Shown: one piece after another, positions 48,835 to 59,291 of the stretch
Numbering within the stretch: position 1 is the stretch's first letter
Layout of the letters: every line of letters begins with the position of its first letter
Assembly: GCA_900471515.1 (NCBI GenBank)
Contig: UCFC01000024.1
Coordinates: 62,001-126,000 of the forward strand
DNA length: 64,000 bases
From: Hyphomicrobiales bacterium
Lineage (GTDB): Bacteria; Pseudomonadota; Alphaproteobacteria; Rhizobiales; Rhizobiaceae
Reading direction: 5' to 3'
Notes under the pieces: model-generated
Databases searched by the model: none
What the model was told of the DNA's origin: nothing
The model's input: only the letters and a program-made list of their open reading frames with translations
Position numbers and translations under genes: made by a program

Positions 48835-49740
48835 ATGAGCCGAACACCACCTCTGCGTTCCCTGCGTCTGCGCCGCTCGGTGCTGAGCGTTCCCGCTATC
48901 AATGCGCGGGCGCTTGAAAAGACCCATTCCCTTGATTGCGATGCGGTTATTTTCGATCTGGAGGATTCCGTCGCACCCGAGAAGAAGGCGGAAGCGCGCG
49001 ACAATCTGAAGGATTTTTTTGCCGGGCCGGCGCTCGAGGGCAAGGAAAGGATCATCCGCATCAATTCTCTGTCATCCGGCTTCGGGCCGGCTGACCTGGA
49101 GTTGGTGAAGGCGCTGTCGCCCGATGCCGTTCTTCTGCCGAAATTGGATGAACCGCAGGACGTGATGGTCATCGGCGATCTGCTTGCCGAGGCCTATGCG
49201 CCGGAGGAACTGCGCATCTGGGCGATGATCGAGACGCCGCGCGGCGTGCTGAATGCCGCAGCCATTGCCGAATCCGGGCGCACGCCGGGCTCGCGGCTTG
49301 ATTGCCTTGTCGTCGGCCTTAACGATCTGCGCAAGGAAACGGGCGTGCTGCCGCAGCCGGGGCGGACCTATCTCGTGCCCTGGCTGATGCAGGTCGTTCT
49401 GGCGGTCAAGGCTTACGGGCTGGATGCGCTCGACAGCGTTTTCAACGATTTCCGGGATGGCGACGCTTTCGATAGCGAATGCGCGCAGGGCCGTGCCATG
49501 GGCTTTGCGGGCAAGATGCTGATCCATCCGGCGCAGATCGAAGCCGCCAACCGGCGTTTCGGGCCGAGCGCGGAAGAGATCGCAGAGGCCGAGGCAATTA
49601 TCGCCGCCTTCGCCGATCCGGCTGCCGAAGGGCGTAACGTCATCAATGCGAACGGGCGGATGATCGAACGGCTGCATCTTGTCCAGGCCGAAGCTCTGGT
49701 CCATAAAGCGCACCTGATTTCTGCAAGAAAGCCCGCCTGA
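48835..49740 (+). CDS. HpcH/HpaI aldolase/citrate lyase-family CoA ester lyase
   Basis: 301-residue CitE-like protein. The N-terminal R-R-S-V-L-S-V-P-A block, the metal/acid motif F-D-L-E-D-S-V-A-P near residues 40-48, and R-I-N near 77-79 are family hallmarks. Two late blocks G-F-A-G-K-M-L-I-H-P (about 223-232) also match malyl-CoA/beta-methylmalyl-CoA lyases and (3S)-malyl-CoA thioesterases. Without citDF partners it is not a citrate lyase subunit. Its stop overlaps the next gene by one base. Confidence 0.88.
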   Translation: MSRTPPLRSLRLRRSVLSVPAINARALEKTHSLDCDAVIFDLEDSVAPEKKAEARDNLKDFFAGPALEGKERIIRINSLSSGFGPADLELVKALSPDAVLLPKLDEPQDVMVIGDLLAEAYAPEELRIWAMIETPRGVLNAAAIAESGRTPGSRLDCLVVGLNDLRKETGVLPQPGRTYLVPWLMQVVLAVKAYGLDALDSVFNDFRDGDAFDSECAQGRAMGFAGKMLIHPAQIEAANRRFGPSAEEIAEAEAIIAAFADPAAEGRNVINANGRMIERLHLVQAEALVHKAHLISARKPA

Positions 49741-49946
49741 TGAAACTCTACCGCTTCCTGACCGGTCCCGACGACGCCTCCTTCTGCCACAAGGTGACGG
49801 CGGCGCTGAACAAGGGCTGGTCGCTGTCCGGCTCTCCCACCTATGCTTTCAACGCTGCGACCGGCCAGATGCAGTGCGGCCAGGCCGTCGTCAAGGAGGT
49901 CGAGGGCAAGGATTACGACCCGGACATGAAGCTGTCCGAGCAGTAG
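49740..49946 (+). CDS. DUF1737 domain protein
   Basis: 68-residue protein of the DUF1737 family. The pattern M-K-L-Y-R-F-L-T-G-P-D-D at the start and L-N-K-G-W-S-L-S-G-S-P near residues 24-34 identify it. The family is small and soluble, and its function is unknown. It begins in the stop codon of the CoA lyase-like gene (TGATG), so the two are translationally coupled. It converges with the metallopeptidase gene two bases away. Confidence 0.85.
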   Translation: MKLYRFLTGPDDASFCHKVTAALNKGWSLSGSPTYAFNAATGQMQCGQAVVKEVEGKDYDPDMKLSEQ

Positions 49947-49948
49947 GT

Positions 49949-50386
49949 TCAGCGGTCCGCCGCCTCTTCGGCGCTCGCCTCGATGCGTTCCATGTCGTCG
50001 TCGCTGAGGCCGAAATGATGGCCGATCTCATGGATCAGCACATGGGTGATGATGTCGCCCAGCGTCTCGTCGTTTTCCGCCCAATAATCGAGGATCGGGC
50101 GGCGATAGAGGCGGATGCGGTTCGGCATCTCGCCGGTTTCCACGGTGAAACGCTCGGAAATGCCGCGCCCCTCGAAAAGGCCGAGCAGGTCGAAGGGCGT
50201 TTCCAGCGCCATATCCTCGAAAACCTCGTCATCGGGGAAGTCTTCGATTTCGATGGTCAGATTGGTCGTCAGCTTGCGAAACTCGTCCGGCAGGTGGCTG
50301 TAGGCCTCCATTGCCAGCGACTCGAAGGCGCTGATCGTCGGCGCATGGCGGTCCCGCCAATCATCGCTCCGGTCTATATGGGCCAT
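49949..50386 (-). CDS. Zincin-like metallopeptidase family protein
   Basis: 145-residue soluble protein of the bacterial minimal metallopeptidase family (DUF1025-like). The zinc motif is in H-E-I-G-H-H-F-G-L-S-D-D-D-M near the C terminus (about residues 117-130). It is preceded by the conserved I-R-L-Y-R-R-P-I-L-D block at 90-99. ATG 50386 follows an AAGGAAGGAA ribosome site. The frame is open upstream to 50509 but that reading crosses into the imu promoter region. Substrate unknown. Confidence 0.87.
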   Translation of the reverse strand: MAHIDRSDDWRDRHAPTISAFESLAMEAYSHLPDEFRKLTTNLTIEIEDFPDDEVFEDMALETPFDLLGLFEGRGISERFTVETGEMPNRIRLYRRPILDYWAENDETLGDIITHVLIHEIGHHFGLSDDDMERIEASAEEAADR

Positions 50387-50511
50387 GAATATTCCTTCCT
50401 TTGCGGCCCATATAGAACCTTTAGCGACGATTTTCGAGTGCGGAATCAAAGGCAGGAATAAATTCTTATAAAATGCCGGTTGACTCTTCATTAGAGCTCT
50501 GGAATCCATAA

Positions 50512-50526
50512 GAACATAACAGGAAC
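50512..50526 (+). promoter_or_regulatory. LexA (SOS) box of the imuA-imuB-dnaE2 operon
   Basis: Direct repeat GAAC-ATAACAG-GAAC. This is exactly the GAAC-N7-GAAC form recognised by alphaproteobacterial LexA. It lies 22 bases before the imuA start, so LexA would block the promoter or early elongation until DNA damage. Confidence 0.9.
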
Positions 50527-50547
50527 AAGACGAATGGAGAGAACGCC

Positions 50548-51492
50548 GTGGCGCAGACCGCCCTGGCGCGCGAGCGGCTTTTTGCGCTCCGCGAAACCAT
50601 TGCCCGTTTGGAAGGAAAGCCCGCGCCGGCGTTTGCGGCGGCGGAACGTGAAGCCGTAGCGGAAGGGCGTGAAGCGCGGCCGGAGCGCATTCTGCCGCGC
50701 CTGCCTTTTGGCATAGGGCCGTTCGACGAGGCGCTGGAAGGCGGTCTGCTGCTTGATGCGATCACCGAGTTCCGTGCGGCCGGCTCTCGCGATGCGGGAG
50801 CAGCAAGCGGACTTGCCATGGCGGTTGCGGCGCGGCTGCAGAGGCAGGAGGAGGGTGCCGGCCGGCAATTGCCGCTGCTGTGGATCGGCGATGCGGTCGG
50901 CACGCTGGAGGCGGGGCGTCCCTATGCTCCGGGCCTTAAGGATTTCGGGCTGAATCCGGAGCGGTTCTTCCATGCCGCGCCGCGCAAGCTGGAGGATGCG
51001 CTCTGGCTGGCGGAGGCTGCCATCGAAAGCGCGGCCTTCTCGGCCGTCGTCTTCGAGGTGCGCGGCAATCCCCTGCATTTCGGCCTGACGGAAAGCCGCA
51101 GGCTCAGCCTTCGGGCGCGCGCCGTCCATCGCCCGCTCTTTCTGGTCCGCCAGGCGGGGGAGGAGGAGGCAAGCAGCGCCGCCTTCCGCCTGCATGTCGA
51201 GCCGGCGCCGTCTGCCCTGCGGCCGCTGCCGAACGGATCCAGACTTTCCGGCAGCATCGGCAATCCGATTTTCCGTCTCACGCTGGAGAAGAGCCGCAAT
51301 CCGGCCCCGCTCTCCTTTCTTCTGGAGTGGAATCCTCATGAACGCGAATTTCTCCCTGTCGGCGAACCAGACGTCGCTCGTCCTCCAGGCGAACAGTCAG
51401 CGCATTCTGGCACTCAGCTTTCCGCATCTGGCAACGGACCGCATCTCCCGCAGGCGATGGGGGCTGTCCTGGCGTTCGAAAGGGCGTCCTGA
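50548..51492 (+). CDS. imuA: SOS mutagenesis protein ImuA
   Basis: RecA/SulA-related accessory protein that works with ImuB and DnaE2 in damage-induced mutagenesis. The 314-residue product carries the RecA-like core with L-P-F-G-I-G-P-F-D-E-A-L at about 51-62. It begins at GTG 50548; the nearby ATG at 50534 is out of frame. The last 50 residues overlap the imuB reading frame and look Pro/Ser/Ala-rich rather than conserved. It heads the operon directly behind the LexA box. Confidence 0.9.
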   Translation: MAQTALARERLFALRETIARLEGKPAPAFAAAEREAVAEGREARPERILPRLPFGIGPFDEALEGGLLLDAITEFRAAGSRDAGAASGLAMAVAARLQRQEEGAGRQLPLLWIGDAVGTLEAGRPYAPGLKDFGLNPERFFHAAPRKLEDALWLAEAAIESAAFSAVVFEVRGNPLHFGLTESRRLSLRARAVHRPLFLVRQAGEEEASSAAFRLHVEPAPSALRPLPNGSRLSGSIGNPIFRLTLEKSRNPAPLSFLLEWNPHEREFLPVGEPDVARPPGEQSAHSGTQLSASGNGPHLPQAMGAVLAFERAS

Positions 51493-52951
51493 AGCGGCGC
51501 CCATCGTCTGTTCCGGCAAGCTCAACAATGCCATGCGGCTGACGGCGCTGGACGAATTCGCCGAGAGACTGGGCTTGAGGAAAGATCAGGGCGTGGCCGA
51601 GGCGCGGGCCATGTATCCGGCGCTCGATGTCGTGGAGGAGGATCCTGCAGCCGATCGCCGGCTGCTGGAAGGGATTGCCGACTGGTGCGACCGCTATACG
51701 CCGATGGTGGCGCTCGACGGCAAGGACGGGCTGTTTCTCGACATTACCGGCTGTGCCCATCTCTTTGGCGGCGAGGCGGCGCTTCTCGGAGATATCCTGT
51801 CGCGGCTCTTTCATATGGGGCTCGATGCCAGGGCCGCGGTTTCTTCATCGCCGGGCCTTTCCTGGGCCGTTTCCCGCTTCGGGCGGGGCGGCGTCGTGGA
51901 AGAGGAGGAGGCGGAGCGTGTGCTGACGCCGCTGCCCGTCGCGGCCTTGCGGCTGGAGGATCAGACTGTCGACGCATTGAGGAAGCTCGGCCTCAAATAT
52001 GTCGGCGACGTCATCCATGCGCCGCGGGCGCCTCTGACCCGCCGCTTCGGGCCGACGCTGCTTCTGCGCCTTGACCAGGCGCTGGGGCGCGAGGAAGAGC
52101 CGATCTCGCCTCGGCTTCCTGTCGCCAGCCTCTCGTGCGAACGCCGTCTGGTCGAGCCGATCGGAACGGAAGAACAGATCCTTGCCGTCGCCGGGCAGGT
52201 TGCCGTGTCGCTGAAACCGTCGCTGGAGGTGCGCGGTGCCGGGGGGCGGGTATTCGAACTGGTGCTCTTTCGTGTCGACGGCAGGGTTTTCCGCATTTGT
52301 GTCGGCGCTTCGCGGCCGCTGCGCGAACCGAAGCTTGTCGCCGGCCTGTTTTCCGAGCGCCTGCAGGTGATCTATGATGACATCGATGCCGGCTATGGTT
52401 TCGAGATCCTGCGCCTGAATGTGCTGCGGCACGACCCGTTCAGCGAGGCGCAGGGTGATTTCGAAGGCGACCGGCAGGGGGAAATCTCGCTTTCGGGTTT
52501 TGTCGACCGTGTCGCAGCCCGGCTCGGCGCGGACTGCCTGCAGAGCTTCCAGCTTCGCGAGAGCCATGTACCGGAGCGCGCCGTCGTCACGATGCCGGCA
52601 ATGGAGAGCCTTTCGGCGCGGCGCAGGGCGGAGCAGGGCAATGCGCCGCCGTTTCGTGGGGAACGTCCGCTGCGGCTCTTTGCGACGCCGGAGCCGGTCG
52701 AGGTCGCATTTGCCGAAGTGCCTGACGGGGCGCCGCAGACTTTCCGCTGGCGGCGTCTGCAGCATCAGGTGGCAAGAAGCGAAGGGCCGGAACGGATTGC
52801 CATGGAATGGTGGATCGACGGCGCTGACGGCCCGGCACGGGATTATTTCCGGATCGAGGATGAGGCCGGACACCGCTTCTGGATCTACCGCCAGGGCCTC
52901 TACGGTGAGACCCCCGATCCTCGCTGGTTCATGCACGGGGTCTTTGCATGA
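51338..52951 (+). CDS. imuB: ImuB, catalytically inactive Y-family polymerase homologue
   Basis: Bridges ImuA, DnaE2 and the beta clamp. From ATG 51338 it is 537 residues. The Y-family region shows [14 protein letters not shown] near residues 132-145 and helix-hairpin-helix-like L-K-Y-V-G-D-V around 221-227. The N terminus I-L-A-L-S-F-P-H lacks the catalytic acidic residue of active polymerases, as usual for ImuB. The frame is open further into imuA, but the ATG gives the family start. It overlaps imuA by 155 bases and dnaE2 by 4 bases (ATGA). Confidence 0.93.
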   Translation: MNANFSLSANQTSLVLQANSQRILALSFPHLATDRISRRRWGLSWRSKGRPEAAPIVCSGKLNNAMRLTALDEFAERLGLRKDQGVAEARAMYPALDVVEEDPAADRRLLEGIADWCDRYTPMVALDGKDGLFLDITGCAHLFGGEAALLGDILSRLFHMGLDARAAVSSSPGLSWAVSRFGRGGVVEEEEAERVLTPLPVAALRLEDQTVDALRKLGLKYVGDVIHAPRAPLTRRFGPTLLLRLDQALGREEEPISPRLPVASLSCERRLVEPIGTEEQILAVAGQVAVSLKPSLEVRGAGGRVFELVLFRVDGRVFRICVGASRPLREPKLVAGLFSERLQVIYDDIDAGYGFEILRLNVLRHDPFSEAQGDFEGDRQGEISLSGFVDRVAARLGADCLQSFQLRESHVPERAVVTMPAMESLSARRRAEQGNAPPFRGERPLRLFATPEPVEVAFAEVPDGAPQTFRWRRLQHQVARSEGPERIAMEWWIDGADGPARDYFRIEDEAGHRFWIYRQGLYGETPDPRWFMHGVFA

Positions 52952-55900
52952 AACCCGATCCTACATTTTTCGAGATCGGCGCGAAGACGAATTTCTCGTT
53001 CCTCGAAGGTGCCTCGAAGCCTGAAGAGATGGTCGTACAGGCTGCCTGCCTGAAGCTCGGTGGCCTTGGCATCGCGGACCGGAATTCGGTTGCAGGCGTG
53101 GTGCGGGCTCATGCCCAGGCGCAGCAGCTTGAGGAGAGATACAGGAACAGGGATGCGATTTTAGCCGAGGCGAAGAAAAAGGGAAAAACAGAGATCATTC
53201 TCGATCCTATCCGGGTTCAGCCGGGCGCCCGCCTCGTCTTTTCGGATGGAACGCCTGAGATGCTTGCCTATCCGCGTAACCGGAAAGGCTGGGCAAATCT
53301 CTGCCGCCTGCTCAGCGCCGGCAATCTGAAGGAGGAAGCGGTCAAGGGAACCTGCATCCTGACCGAAGCGGAGCTTTTGGAATGGGGCGACGAAATGATG
53401 CTTGCCCTTGTTCCGGATCGGGCCGTCGTGAATGATCCGGGCCGCCAGCCTGCCTTCGAAGAATATCTGGAGCGATTTCGCAAACGGTTTCGCAAGGCGT
53501 TTTTCATGGCGCTGTCGCCGGTCTATGACGGCCGCGACCGGCAGGCCTTTGCAGTGCTTGCCATGCTTGCCGCCCGCAACCGGGTGCCGCTGATTGCGAC
53601 CAATCAACCCCTCTATCATCACCCCGAGCGCCGGCCGCTTTCGGATATCGTCATCGCCATCCGGGAACATGTGGAAATACCGAAAGCCGGGTTCCTTCTG
53701 GCCGCGAACGGAGAGCGGTATCTCAAGGATTCACGTGAAATATCCAGGCTCTTCCGGGATTACAGAGATGCGGTCGAGAACACGCAGCTGTTTTTCGGCA
53801 AGCTGGGCTTTTCGCTGAACGAGTTGAAACACAACTACCCGCCTGAAAACGATCCCGGCGAAACGCCGCAGGAGACGCTTGAAAGGCTGACGAGAGCAGG
53901 TGCGCTCATACGCTATCCTGATGGCGTTCCGGAGAACGTGGCCAAGCAGATCGACTATGAACTGAAGCTGGTCGGCGAGAAGAATTACGCTTCCTATTTC
54001 CTGACGGTTCACAGGATCATTCACCACGCTCGCTATAAGCTTGAGGTTCTCTGCCAGGGGCGCGGTTCGGCGGCGAATTCGGTTATCTGCTACTGTCTTG
54101 AGATCACGGAAGTCGACCCCACAAAGACCACGCTTCTCTTCGACCGATTCATTTCTATGGACCGGGACGAACCGCCGGATATCGATGTCGATTTCGAGCA
54201 TGAGCGGCGGGAAGATGTCATTCAGTCCATTTATGAAAGATACGGTCATGAGCATGCCGGTCTGACGGCGGCTGTCACCAGCTATCGCACGCGTTCGGCT
54301 GGCCGCGAAGTCGCCAAGGCCTTCGGTCTGTCGGAGGATGTTCAATCGGCGATCAGCAGCCTCGTCTGGGGCTGGTCGGAGGATAATCTCTCAGAACGGG
54401 ATGCGAAGGCGGGCGGCCTCGATATCAAGGACCCGGTGACACAGAACGTACTCAAATATGCCTCCGCACTTCTCGGCTTTCCCCGCCACCTGACCCAGCA
54501 TGTCGGGGGGTTCGTTATTACCCGGGACCGGCTTGATGAAGTGGTGCCGATCATGAAGACGGCAATGCCCAACCGTTACATGATCGAATGGGACAAGGAC
54601 GATCTCGACAATGTCCAGATCCTCAAGGTGGATGTGCTGGCGCTCGGCATGCTGACTTGCTTGCGCAGGGCGTTTACGCTCCTTGAGCTGCACTACGAGG
54701 TGAAGAAGACACTTGCCGACCTCGGCAACAGGGAACACGGAGAGGAAGGCGAGCCGGTCTATAAGATGATGTGGCGAGCGGATACGCTTGGCGTCTTCCA
54801 GATCGAAAGCCGGGCACAGATGAGCATGCTGCCGCGTCTTAAGCCTGAGAGATTCTATGACCTTGTCATCGAAGTTGCCATCGTCCGGCCCGGGCCGATC
54901 CAGGGCAACATGGTTCACCCCTATCTGAGACGTCGGGAAGACAAGAAAAAGGGCATTCCGATCGAGTATCCGAGTAAAAAACTGGAAACGGTACTCGAGA
55001 GAACGCTTGGAGTTCCGCTGTTTCAGGAACAGGCTATGCAGATCGCTATTACTGCGGCAGGTTTTGAACCCGCAGAAGCAGATCGTCTCCGCCGGTCGAT
55101 GGCGACATTCAAGAGAACCGGCACAATCGATAATTTTGAAGAGCGGTTTGTCGAGGGGATGGTTGAAAATAACTATCCTCGTGAATTCGCGGAGCAATGT
55201 TTCAATCAGATCAAAGGCTTTGGTGAATACGGCTTCCCGGAAAGCCATGCGGCCTCTTTTGCCCTGCTCGTCTACGCCTCTTCATGGCTGAAAGCCTATT
55301 ATCCCGACGTCTTCTGCGCGGCGATGCTGAACTCGCAGCCGATGGGGTTCTATGCGCCGGCGCAGCTGGTGCGGGATGCGCGCGAGCACGGCGTGAAAAT
55401 CCTGCCGGCCGATATCAACCGCTCGGACTGGGAATGCACCCTGGAAGCGGACGTTTTTGACCGAACAAATGTCGATTTTCGCCACAGCGAGATGCGGGCG
55501 GTCATCAAGACGCGCCATGCCGTGCGGCTTGGCCTTCTGCAGATCAAGGGCGTTTCTTCCAAAGATATGAAGCAGCTCGTGGAAAACCGCGGTGAGGGCT
55601 ATAAATCAGTGCGCGACCTCTGGCTGCGCTCCGGCCTGCAGAAGTCCGTCATCGAACGACTGGCGGATGCGGATGCCTTCCAATCCCTTCAGCTATCACG
55701 ACGCCAGGCGCTGTGGGCGGTGCGGGCGCTGGATGTGAAAAGCGCGGCTGAGGAACTGCCGCTGTTCGAGGCGGTTCGTCACATTGACCTTCAGCCTGAA
55801 CCGATTGCGAAGCTGCCGGACATGCTGCCGGGAGAACAGGTCATCGAGGATTACCGCTATCTGTCGCTCTCTTTGAAAGGGCATCCCGTTTCCTTCCTGC

Positions 55901-56427
55901 GCGAGGCGTTAGGCAGGGCAGGTGTGACGCGCAATGTCGATCTGCTTGGCGTTGCGAACGGGCAGCGGGTGATGATCGCGGGGTTGGTGCTGGTGCGCCA
56001 GCAACCGGGTTCCGCCAAAGGCGTGATCTTCATGACGCTGGAAGACGAGACCGGTGTTGCCAATGCCATCGTCTGGAAAAAGGTCTTTGAAAAATACCGC
56101 GCTGTGGTCATGGGCGCCCGGCTTGTGAAAATCCACGGCAAATTACAAAGCCATAGCGGGGTCATCCATACCGTCGTCGAACATATCGAGGACATGACGC
56201 CGCTGCTCGGCATGCTCCAGCGCGAAACGAGACGCTTCGGTGTCAGCGAGCGCTCGGACGAGGTGTTGCGTTCGACACAGGATCATCGGCAGCAGAAGGA
56301 GGCGGACATTCTTGCACGGGACAACCTGCTCAGAAAAATCAGCGAGAGAAGGCCGTCGGAGAGGGCGCGAGATAGCGATGTCGCGGAGACCGCAAGCGTG
56401 ATGCCGCGCGGACGGAATTTCCACTGA
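52948..56427 (+). CDS. dnaE2: Error-prone DNA polymerase DnaE2
   Basis: C-family alpha subunit used for translesion synthesis. The 1159-residue product has an N-terminal PHP domain (about 5-290). The polymerase palm with catalytic acids P-P-D-I-D-V-D-F lies near 409-416. Finger and beta-binding regions are present, with a C-terminal OB fold (about 1000-1100). This is shorter than replicative DnaE1 and lacks its tau-binding tail, as expected. Translational coupling with imuB and the upstream LexA box define the SOS mutasome operon. Codons near residue 262 contain a two-mismatch parS-like sequence. Confidence 0.97.
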   Translation: MKPDPTFFEIGAKTNFSFLEGASKPEEMVVQAACLKLGGLGIADRNSVAGVVRAHAQAQQLEERYRNRDAILAEAKKKGKTEIILDPIRVQPGARLVFSDGTPEMLAYPRNRKGWANLCRLLSAGNLKEEAVKGTCILTEAELLEWGDEMMLALVPDRAVVNDPGRQPAFEEYLERFRKRFRKAFFMALSPVYDGRDRQAFAVLAMLAARNRVPLIATNQPLYHHPERRPLSDIVIAIREHVEIPKAGFLLAANGERYLKDSREISRLFRDYRDAVENTQLFFGKLGFSLNELKHNYPPENDPGETPQETLERLTRAGALIRYPDGVPENVAKQIDYELKLVGEKNYASYFLTVHRIIHHARYKLEVLCQGRGSAANSVICYCLEITEVDPTKTTLLFDRFISMDRDEPPDIDVDFEHERREDVIQSIYERYGHEHAGLTAAVTSYRTRSAGREVAKAFGLSEDVQSAISSLVWGWSEDNLSERDAKAGGLDIKDPVTQNVLKYASALLGFPRHLTQHVGGFVITRDRLDEVVPIMKTAMPNRYMIEWDKDDLDNVQILKVDVLALGMLTCLRRAFTLLELHYEVKKTLADLGNREHGEEGEPVYKMMWRADTLGVFQIESRAQMSMLPRLKPERFYDLVIEVAIVRPGPIQGNMVHPYLRRREDKKKGIPIEYPSKKLETVLERTLGVPLFQEQAMQIAITAAGFEPAEADRLRRSMATFKRTGTIDNFEERFVEGMVENNYPREFAEQCFNQIKGFGEYGFPESHAASFALLVYASSWLKAYYPDVFCAAMLNSQPMGFYAPAQLVRDAREHGVKILPADINRSDWECTLEADVFDRTNVDFRHSEMRAVIKTRHAVRLGLLQIKGVSSKDMKQLVENRGEGYKSVRDLWLRSGLQKSVIERLADADAFQSLQLSRRQALWAVRALDVKSAAEELPLFEAVRHIDLQPEPIAKLPDMLPGEQVIEDYRYLSLSLKGHPVSFLREALGRAGVTRNVDLLGVANGQRVMIAGLVLVRQQPGSAKGVIFMTLEDETGVANAIVWKKVFEKYRAVVMGARLVKIHGKLQSHSGVIHTVVEHIEDMTPLLGMLQRETRRFGVSERSDEVLRSTQDHRQQKEADILARDNLLRKISERRPSERARDSDVAETASVMPRGRNFH

Positions 56428-56536
56428 CAGGCTTTCGCAGCCTCGAAACTGTTCCTTCTTAAGGACTTGCGCATAGGCTCGCCGGCATGTGATAGCTTGC
56501 CGCGGAATCGTGATCGGATTCGGATCGCGAATTTTC

Positions 56537-56542
56537 TTGACA
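56537..56542 (+). promoter_or_regulatory. Possible -35 element of bfd-bfr
   Basis: A TTGACA hexamer lies 58 bases before the bfd start in the dnaE2-bfd gap. No clear -10 hexamer sits at 17 bases, and no perfect Irr/Fur-type iron box was recognised nearby. The call is tentative. Confidence 0.3.
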
Positions 56543-56599
56543 GTTCCTATCTTCTTTTGCACAAAACACGATAGTAAGTGTCATGTTTGGAATGAAGAC

Positions 56600-56911
56600 G
56601 TGCTCGTCTGCAGCTGCAACTACATAACCGACAAGGAAATCCGGGACGTTATCAACAATCTTCTCGATGAGGATTGCTGGCAGCTCATCGTGCCCGCGAA
56701 GGTCTATCACGCCATGTCCAAGCGTGGCCGCTGCTGTGGTTGCTTCCCCAACGTTGTCGATATCATTATCCAGACAACGGAAGAGTATCACGCTCGTCGC
56801 CACTCGACGGAAGCGGAAATATTTGATTTCATGTCCCGCCTCAGAGAATTCCATGAAGAAAACAGGAGAGCGGACATTGAAAGGCGACAAAAAAGTCATC
56901 GAGCGGCTTAA
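56600..56911 (+). CDS. bfd: Bacterioferritin-associated ferredoxin
   Basis: [2Fe-2S] protein that reduces the bacterioferritin core to release iron. From GTG 56600 (M-L-V-C-S-C-N-Y) it is 103 residues. The four-Cys set is C-S-C at residues 4 and 6 and R-C-C-G-C-F near 37-41. The helical core is followed by a basic C-terminal tail of about 40 residues, longer than E. coli Bfd (64 residues). The frame is open upstream to 56489 without family likeness. Its last 35 bases overlap the start of bfr. Confidence 0.9.
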   Translation: MLVCSCNYITDKEIRDVINNLLDEDCWQLIVPAKVYHAMSKRGRCCGCFPNVVDIIIQTTEEYHARRHSTEAEIFDFMSRLREFHEENRRADIERRQKSHRAA

Positions 56912-57368
56912 CGAGGCCCTCTTTCTAGAGCTCGGTGCAGTCAACCAGTACTGGGTCCATTATCGCCTTCTCGAGGATTGGGGTTACACCAAGCTCGCCA
57001 AGAAGGAACGCGCCGAATCCATCGAAGAAATGCACCATGCCGACCGCCTGGTCGCGCGTATCATCTTCCTCGAAGGCCACCCCAATCTGCAGACACTCGC
57101 GCCGCTGCGCATCGGCCAGAACGTCAAGGAAGTTCTGGAAGCCGATCTTGCCGGCGAGTATGACGCCCGCACCGCTTACAAGAAGTCGCGCGACATCTGT
57201 CATGACGCCGGCGATTACGTTTCCATGAAGCTTTTCGAAGAGCTTCTGGCTGACGAAGAAGGCCATATCGACTTCCTCGAAACCCAGATCGACCTGCTCG
57301 AGAAGATCGGCGAAGCGAAATACGGCCAGCTCAACGCCGATTCGGCCAACGAGGCCGAATCCGAATAA
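56877..57368 (+). CDS. bfr: Bacterioferritin
   Basis: 24-subunit heme-containing iron store with ferroxidase activity. From TTG 56877 it is 163 residues, close to the usual 158-161. Ferroxidase ligands include Glu in F-L-E-L near residue 18 and E-x-M-H-H-A-D around 51-57. The Met before H-H (about residue 52) is the heme ligand. A strong AGGAGAG ribosome site sits 7 bases before this TTG; an ATG at 56853 would add eight residues. It overlaps the end of bfd, so storage and release functions are coupled. A terminator follows. Confidence 0.94.
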   Translation: MKGDKKVIERLNEALFLELGAVNQYWVHYRLLEDWGYTKLAKKERAESIEEMHHADRLVARIIFLEGHPNLQTLAPLRIGQNVKEVLEADLAGEYDARTAYKKSRDICHDAGDYVSMKLFEELLADEEGHIDFLETQIDLLEKIGEAKYGQLNADSANEAESE

Positions 57369-57390
57369 TTCGCCGTCGGCAACCCGTTTC

Positions 57391-57423
57391 AGCCGGCCGT
57401 CCTCTGGGCGGCCGGTTTCGTTT
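57391..57423 (+). terminator. Terminator after bfr
   Basis: CCGGCCG/CGGCCGG stem with a 9-base loop followed by TTTCGTTT. It lies between the convergent bfr and rppH. Confidence 0.75.
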
Positions 57424-57453
57424 GGGATCTGACGAAGCCCGCCGCCGGTGCGC

Positions 57454-57987
57454 TCAATCGTCCGGGGTGAGGCCGCAGAGGTGGCCGAATTCAGCCACCA
57501 CGCGCTCGTAAACGGCGCGCTTGAAGGGAACGATAAGGCCGGGCAACGCCTGCATGGGCTTCCATTCCCAGGCGTCGAATTCCGGCTCGTGGCCGCCCGG
57601 GGGCGGATTGATGGCAATTTCGCTTTCGTCGCCCTCGAAGCGGAAGGCGAACCAGCGCTGGGTCTGGCCACGGTATTTGCCCTGCAGGCCAATGCCGATC
57701 AGCTGCGGCGGCAGGTCGTAATTGATCCAGTCCTTCGCCTCGGCAAGCAGCGTCACCGTCTTGATGCCGGTCTCCTCATAGAGCTCGCGATAGGCTGCCT
57801 CCAGCGGATCCTCACCCTTGTCGATGCCGCCTTGCGGCATCTGCCAGAGCTGCGGAGAACCGTCATATTCGCTATTGCCTTCGGAAATGCGCCGCCCGGC
57901 CCAGACAAGGCCCGCGCGGTTGAGGATCATCACGCCAACGCAAGGGCGATAGGGCAGGTCTTCGGCTTTTACGGTCGCCTGGCTCAT
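57454..57987 (-). CDS. rppH: RNA pyrophosphohydrolase RppH
   Basis: Nudix hydrolase that removes pyrophosphate from 5'-triphosphorylated mRNA and so starts decay. From ATG 57987 (GGAGAAG ribosome site) it is 177 residues. The Nudix box runs from G-G-I-D-K-G-E-D to R-E-L-Y-E-E-T-G-I around residues 53-75. The N-terminal [10 protein letters not shown] pattern and W-Q-M-P-Q-G-G are RppH hallmarks. The frame is open upstream into the deacetylase gene but the family start is at 57987. Confidence 0.95.
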   Translation of the reverse strand: MSQATVKAEDLPYRPCVGVMILNRAGLVWAGRRISEGNSEYDGSPQLWQMPQGGIDKGEDPLEAAYRELYEETGIKTVTLLAEAKDWINYDLPPQLIGIGLQGKYRGQTQRWFAFRFEGDESEIAINPPPGGHEPEFDAWEWKPMQALPGLIVPFKRAVYERVVAEFGHLCGLTPDD

Positions 57988-58012
57988 GGTCTTCTCCGCT
58001 TTGGGATTCCCA

Positions 58013-59215
58013 TCAGGGATTCTTGGGGTCGTTGACGAGGGCAGCGACGCCGACGATTTCGATGCCGCGCATGGTCGCTTCCTCGCTCCATTTGGAAATC
58101 GCGTCAATGCTCTCGTCGAAAGCCGAGGCGACGCCGATCGCTTGCCCGTTGCGGCGGGCGATGCGCTCCAATTCGTCGAGCTTCTGCAGGATGGCGTTCA
58201 CGTCGACCTGGCTGTCCAGCTGCAGGTCGGCAAAGGCGTAAGGAAGTTCCGTGCCCTTGGCAATCACGGCCGTCTTGGATTGCGCCGACGTGCCGTCGTC
58301 GAGAAAGAGCAGCCCGCGCTTGCCGATATCCCGCATGACAGGCTCCATGGCCTTGGGATCGGAAAGGAACCGCCCGCCCAGATAGTTCATGATGCCGGTA
58401 TAGTTGGTGATCTCGCCCATCGCCCGGTGCAGGCTTTCGATGTTGCGCGCCACGGGCTTCGAAGTCAGCAGCGTATCCGGTCCCGGGTCGTTCGCCGGAT
58501 AGTCGAAGGGCTCCAGCGGCACTTGCAGCAATATTTCATGACCGCCGCGGCGGGCGTCCTGCATCCAGCGCTGCAGGCTGTTGCCGCTGGCGGCAAAGGC
58601 GAAGGTGATCTCCTCCGGCAGCTGCTGGATGGCGCGCTGCGTGCCGGTCTGGCTGAGACCAAGGCCGCTGAGGACGATGGCGATGCGGGTGCCGCGCGTG
58701 CCGGACCATGGCCGCGCATATTGGTCCATCGGACGGCGGCCGTCGGGTCCTGTGATCGGCAGCCGGCCGAAGGGTGTCTCTTCGAGCAGGCTGTCGTTGG
58801 GGATGGCCGCCATGCGGGGGTCCTGGCCCATCTGCATGGCATCGACGATAACCGGACCGCTGCCGTCGCGCGGGCGGGGGCTGTATTTGGTAACGACGGA
58901 GCCGTCTCCAGTCACCGTGCGTTCCACGTTGGCACCGGAATTCGGTTCCGAGCGCGGAACGCCGTTCGCCGCCTGACTGTCCGACGTTGGCGGCTGCTGG
59001 ATTGTGTCCGTCGGCGGGGCGGCGGCCGACCTGTCCTGCGATGCCGGACGTTTCGCCGGCTCCAGACCATCATCGTGAAATGCCGTGTAGAGGGAAAAGC
59101 CGCCGATCGCGATGAGGCAGAAGCTCGCGGCAATCTGTCCGATCCGCAATATGCCGGGACGCTTGCGCGCTGCCTTGCGGCCGCGGCCTAGAGGTGCATG
59201 CAGGTCCGTTCCCAA
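58013..59215 (-). CDS. Divergent polysaccharide deacetylase family protein (YibQ-like)
   Basis: 400-residue protein with a basic N terminus, one membrane helix (about 25-45) and a Pro/Ser-rich periplasmic linker (about 55-150). The C-terminal deacetylase-like domain (about 160-400) has [11 protein letters not shown] and F-L-D-D-G-T-S blocks of the YibQ/DUF610 group. It lies with ctpA and envC, a neighbourhood widely seen for this family in proteobacteria, which suggests a cell-wall role. Activity on a sugar substrate has not been established for the group as far as I know. Confidence 0.88.
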   Translation of the reverse strand: MGTDLHAPLGRGRKAARKRPGILRIGQIAASFCLIAIGGFSLYTAFHDDGLEPAKRPASQDRSAAAPPTDTIQQPPTSDSQAANGVPRSEPNSGANVERTVTGDGSVVTKYSPRPRDGSGPVIVDAMQMGQDPRMAAIPNDSLLEETPFGRLPITGPDGRRPMDQYARPWSGTRGTRIAIVLSGLGLSQTGTQRAIQQLPEEITFAFAASGNSLQRWMQDARRGGHEILLQVPLEPFDYPANDPGPDTLLTSKPVARNIESLHRAMGEITNYTGIMNYLGGRFLSDPKAMEPVMRDIGKRGLLFLDDGTSAQSKTAVIAKGTELPYAFADLQLDSQVDVNAILQKLDELERIARRNGQAIGVASAFDESIDAISKWSEEATMRGIEIVGVAALVNDPKNP

Positions 59216-59253
59216 TTCCTTGCCCGCTCCAAAACCGGGAAACAGCAGAAAGC

Positions 59254-59282
59254 CTCAAGGCCGGGCCGTGCCCGGCCTTGAG
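59254..59282 (-). terminator. Hairpin terminator of ctpA
   Basis: Perfect 13-base stem CTCAAGGCCGGGC/GCCCGGCCTTGAG with a 3-base loop. The downstream minus-strand tail GCTTTCTG is only partly T-rich. It lies 9 bases after the ctpA stop. Confidence 0.7.
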
Positions 59283-59291
59283 GAGGATGAA

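Noticed and set aside
53728..53741. parS-like sequence GATTCACGTGAAAT inside dnaE2
   Set aside because: Two mismatches in the 14-base core and location within coding sequence; too weak to annotate as a site without binding data.
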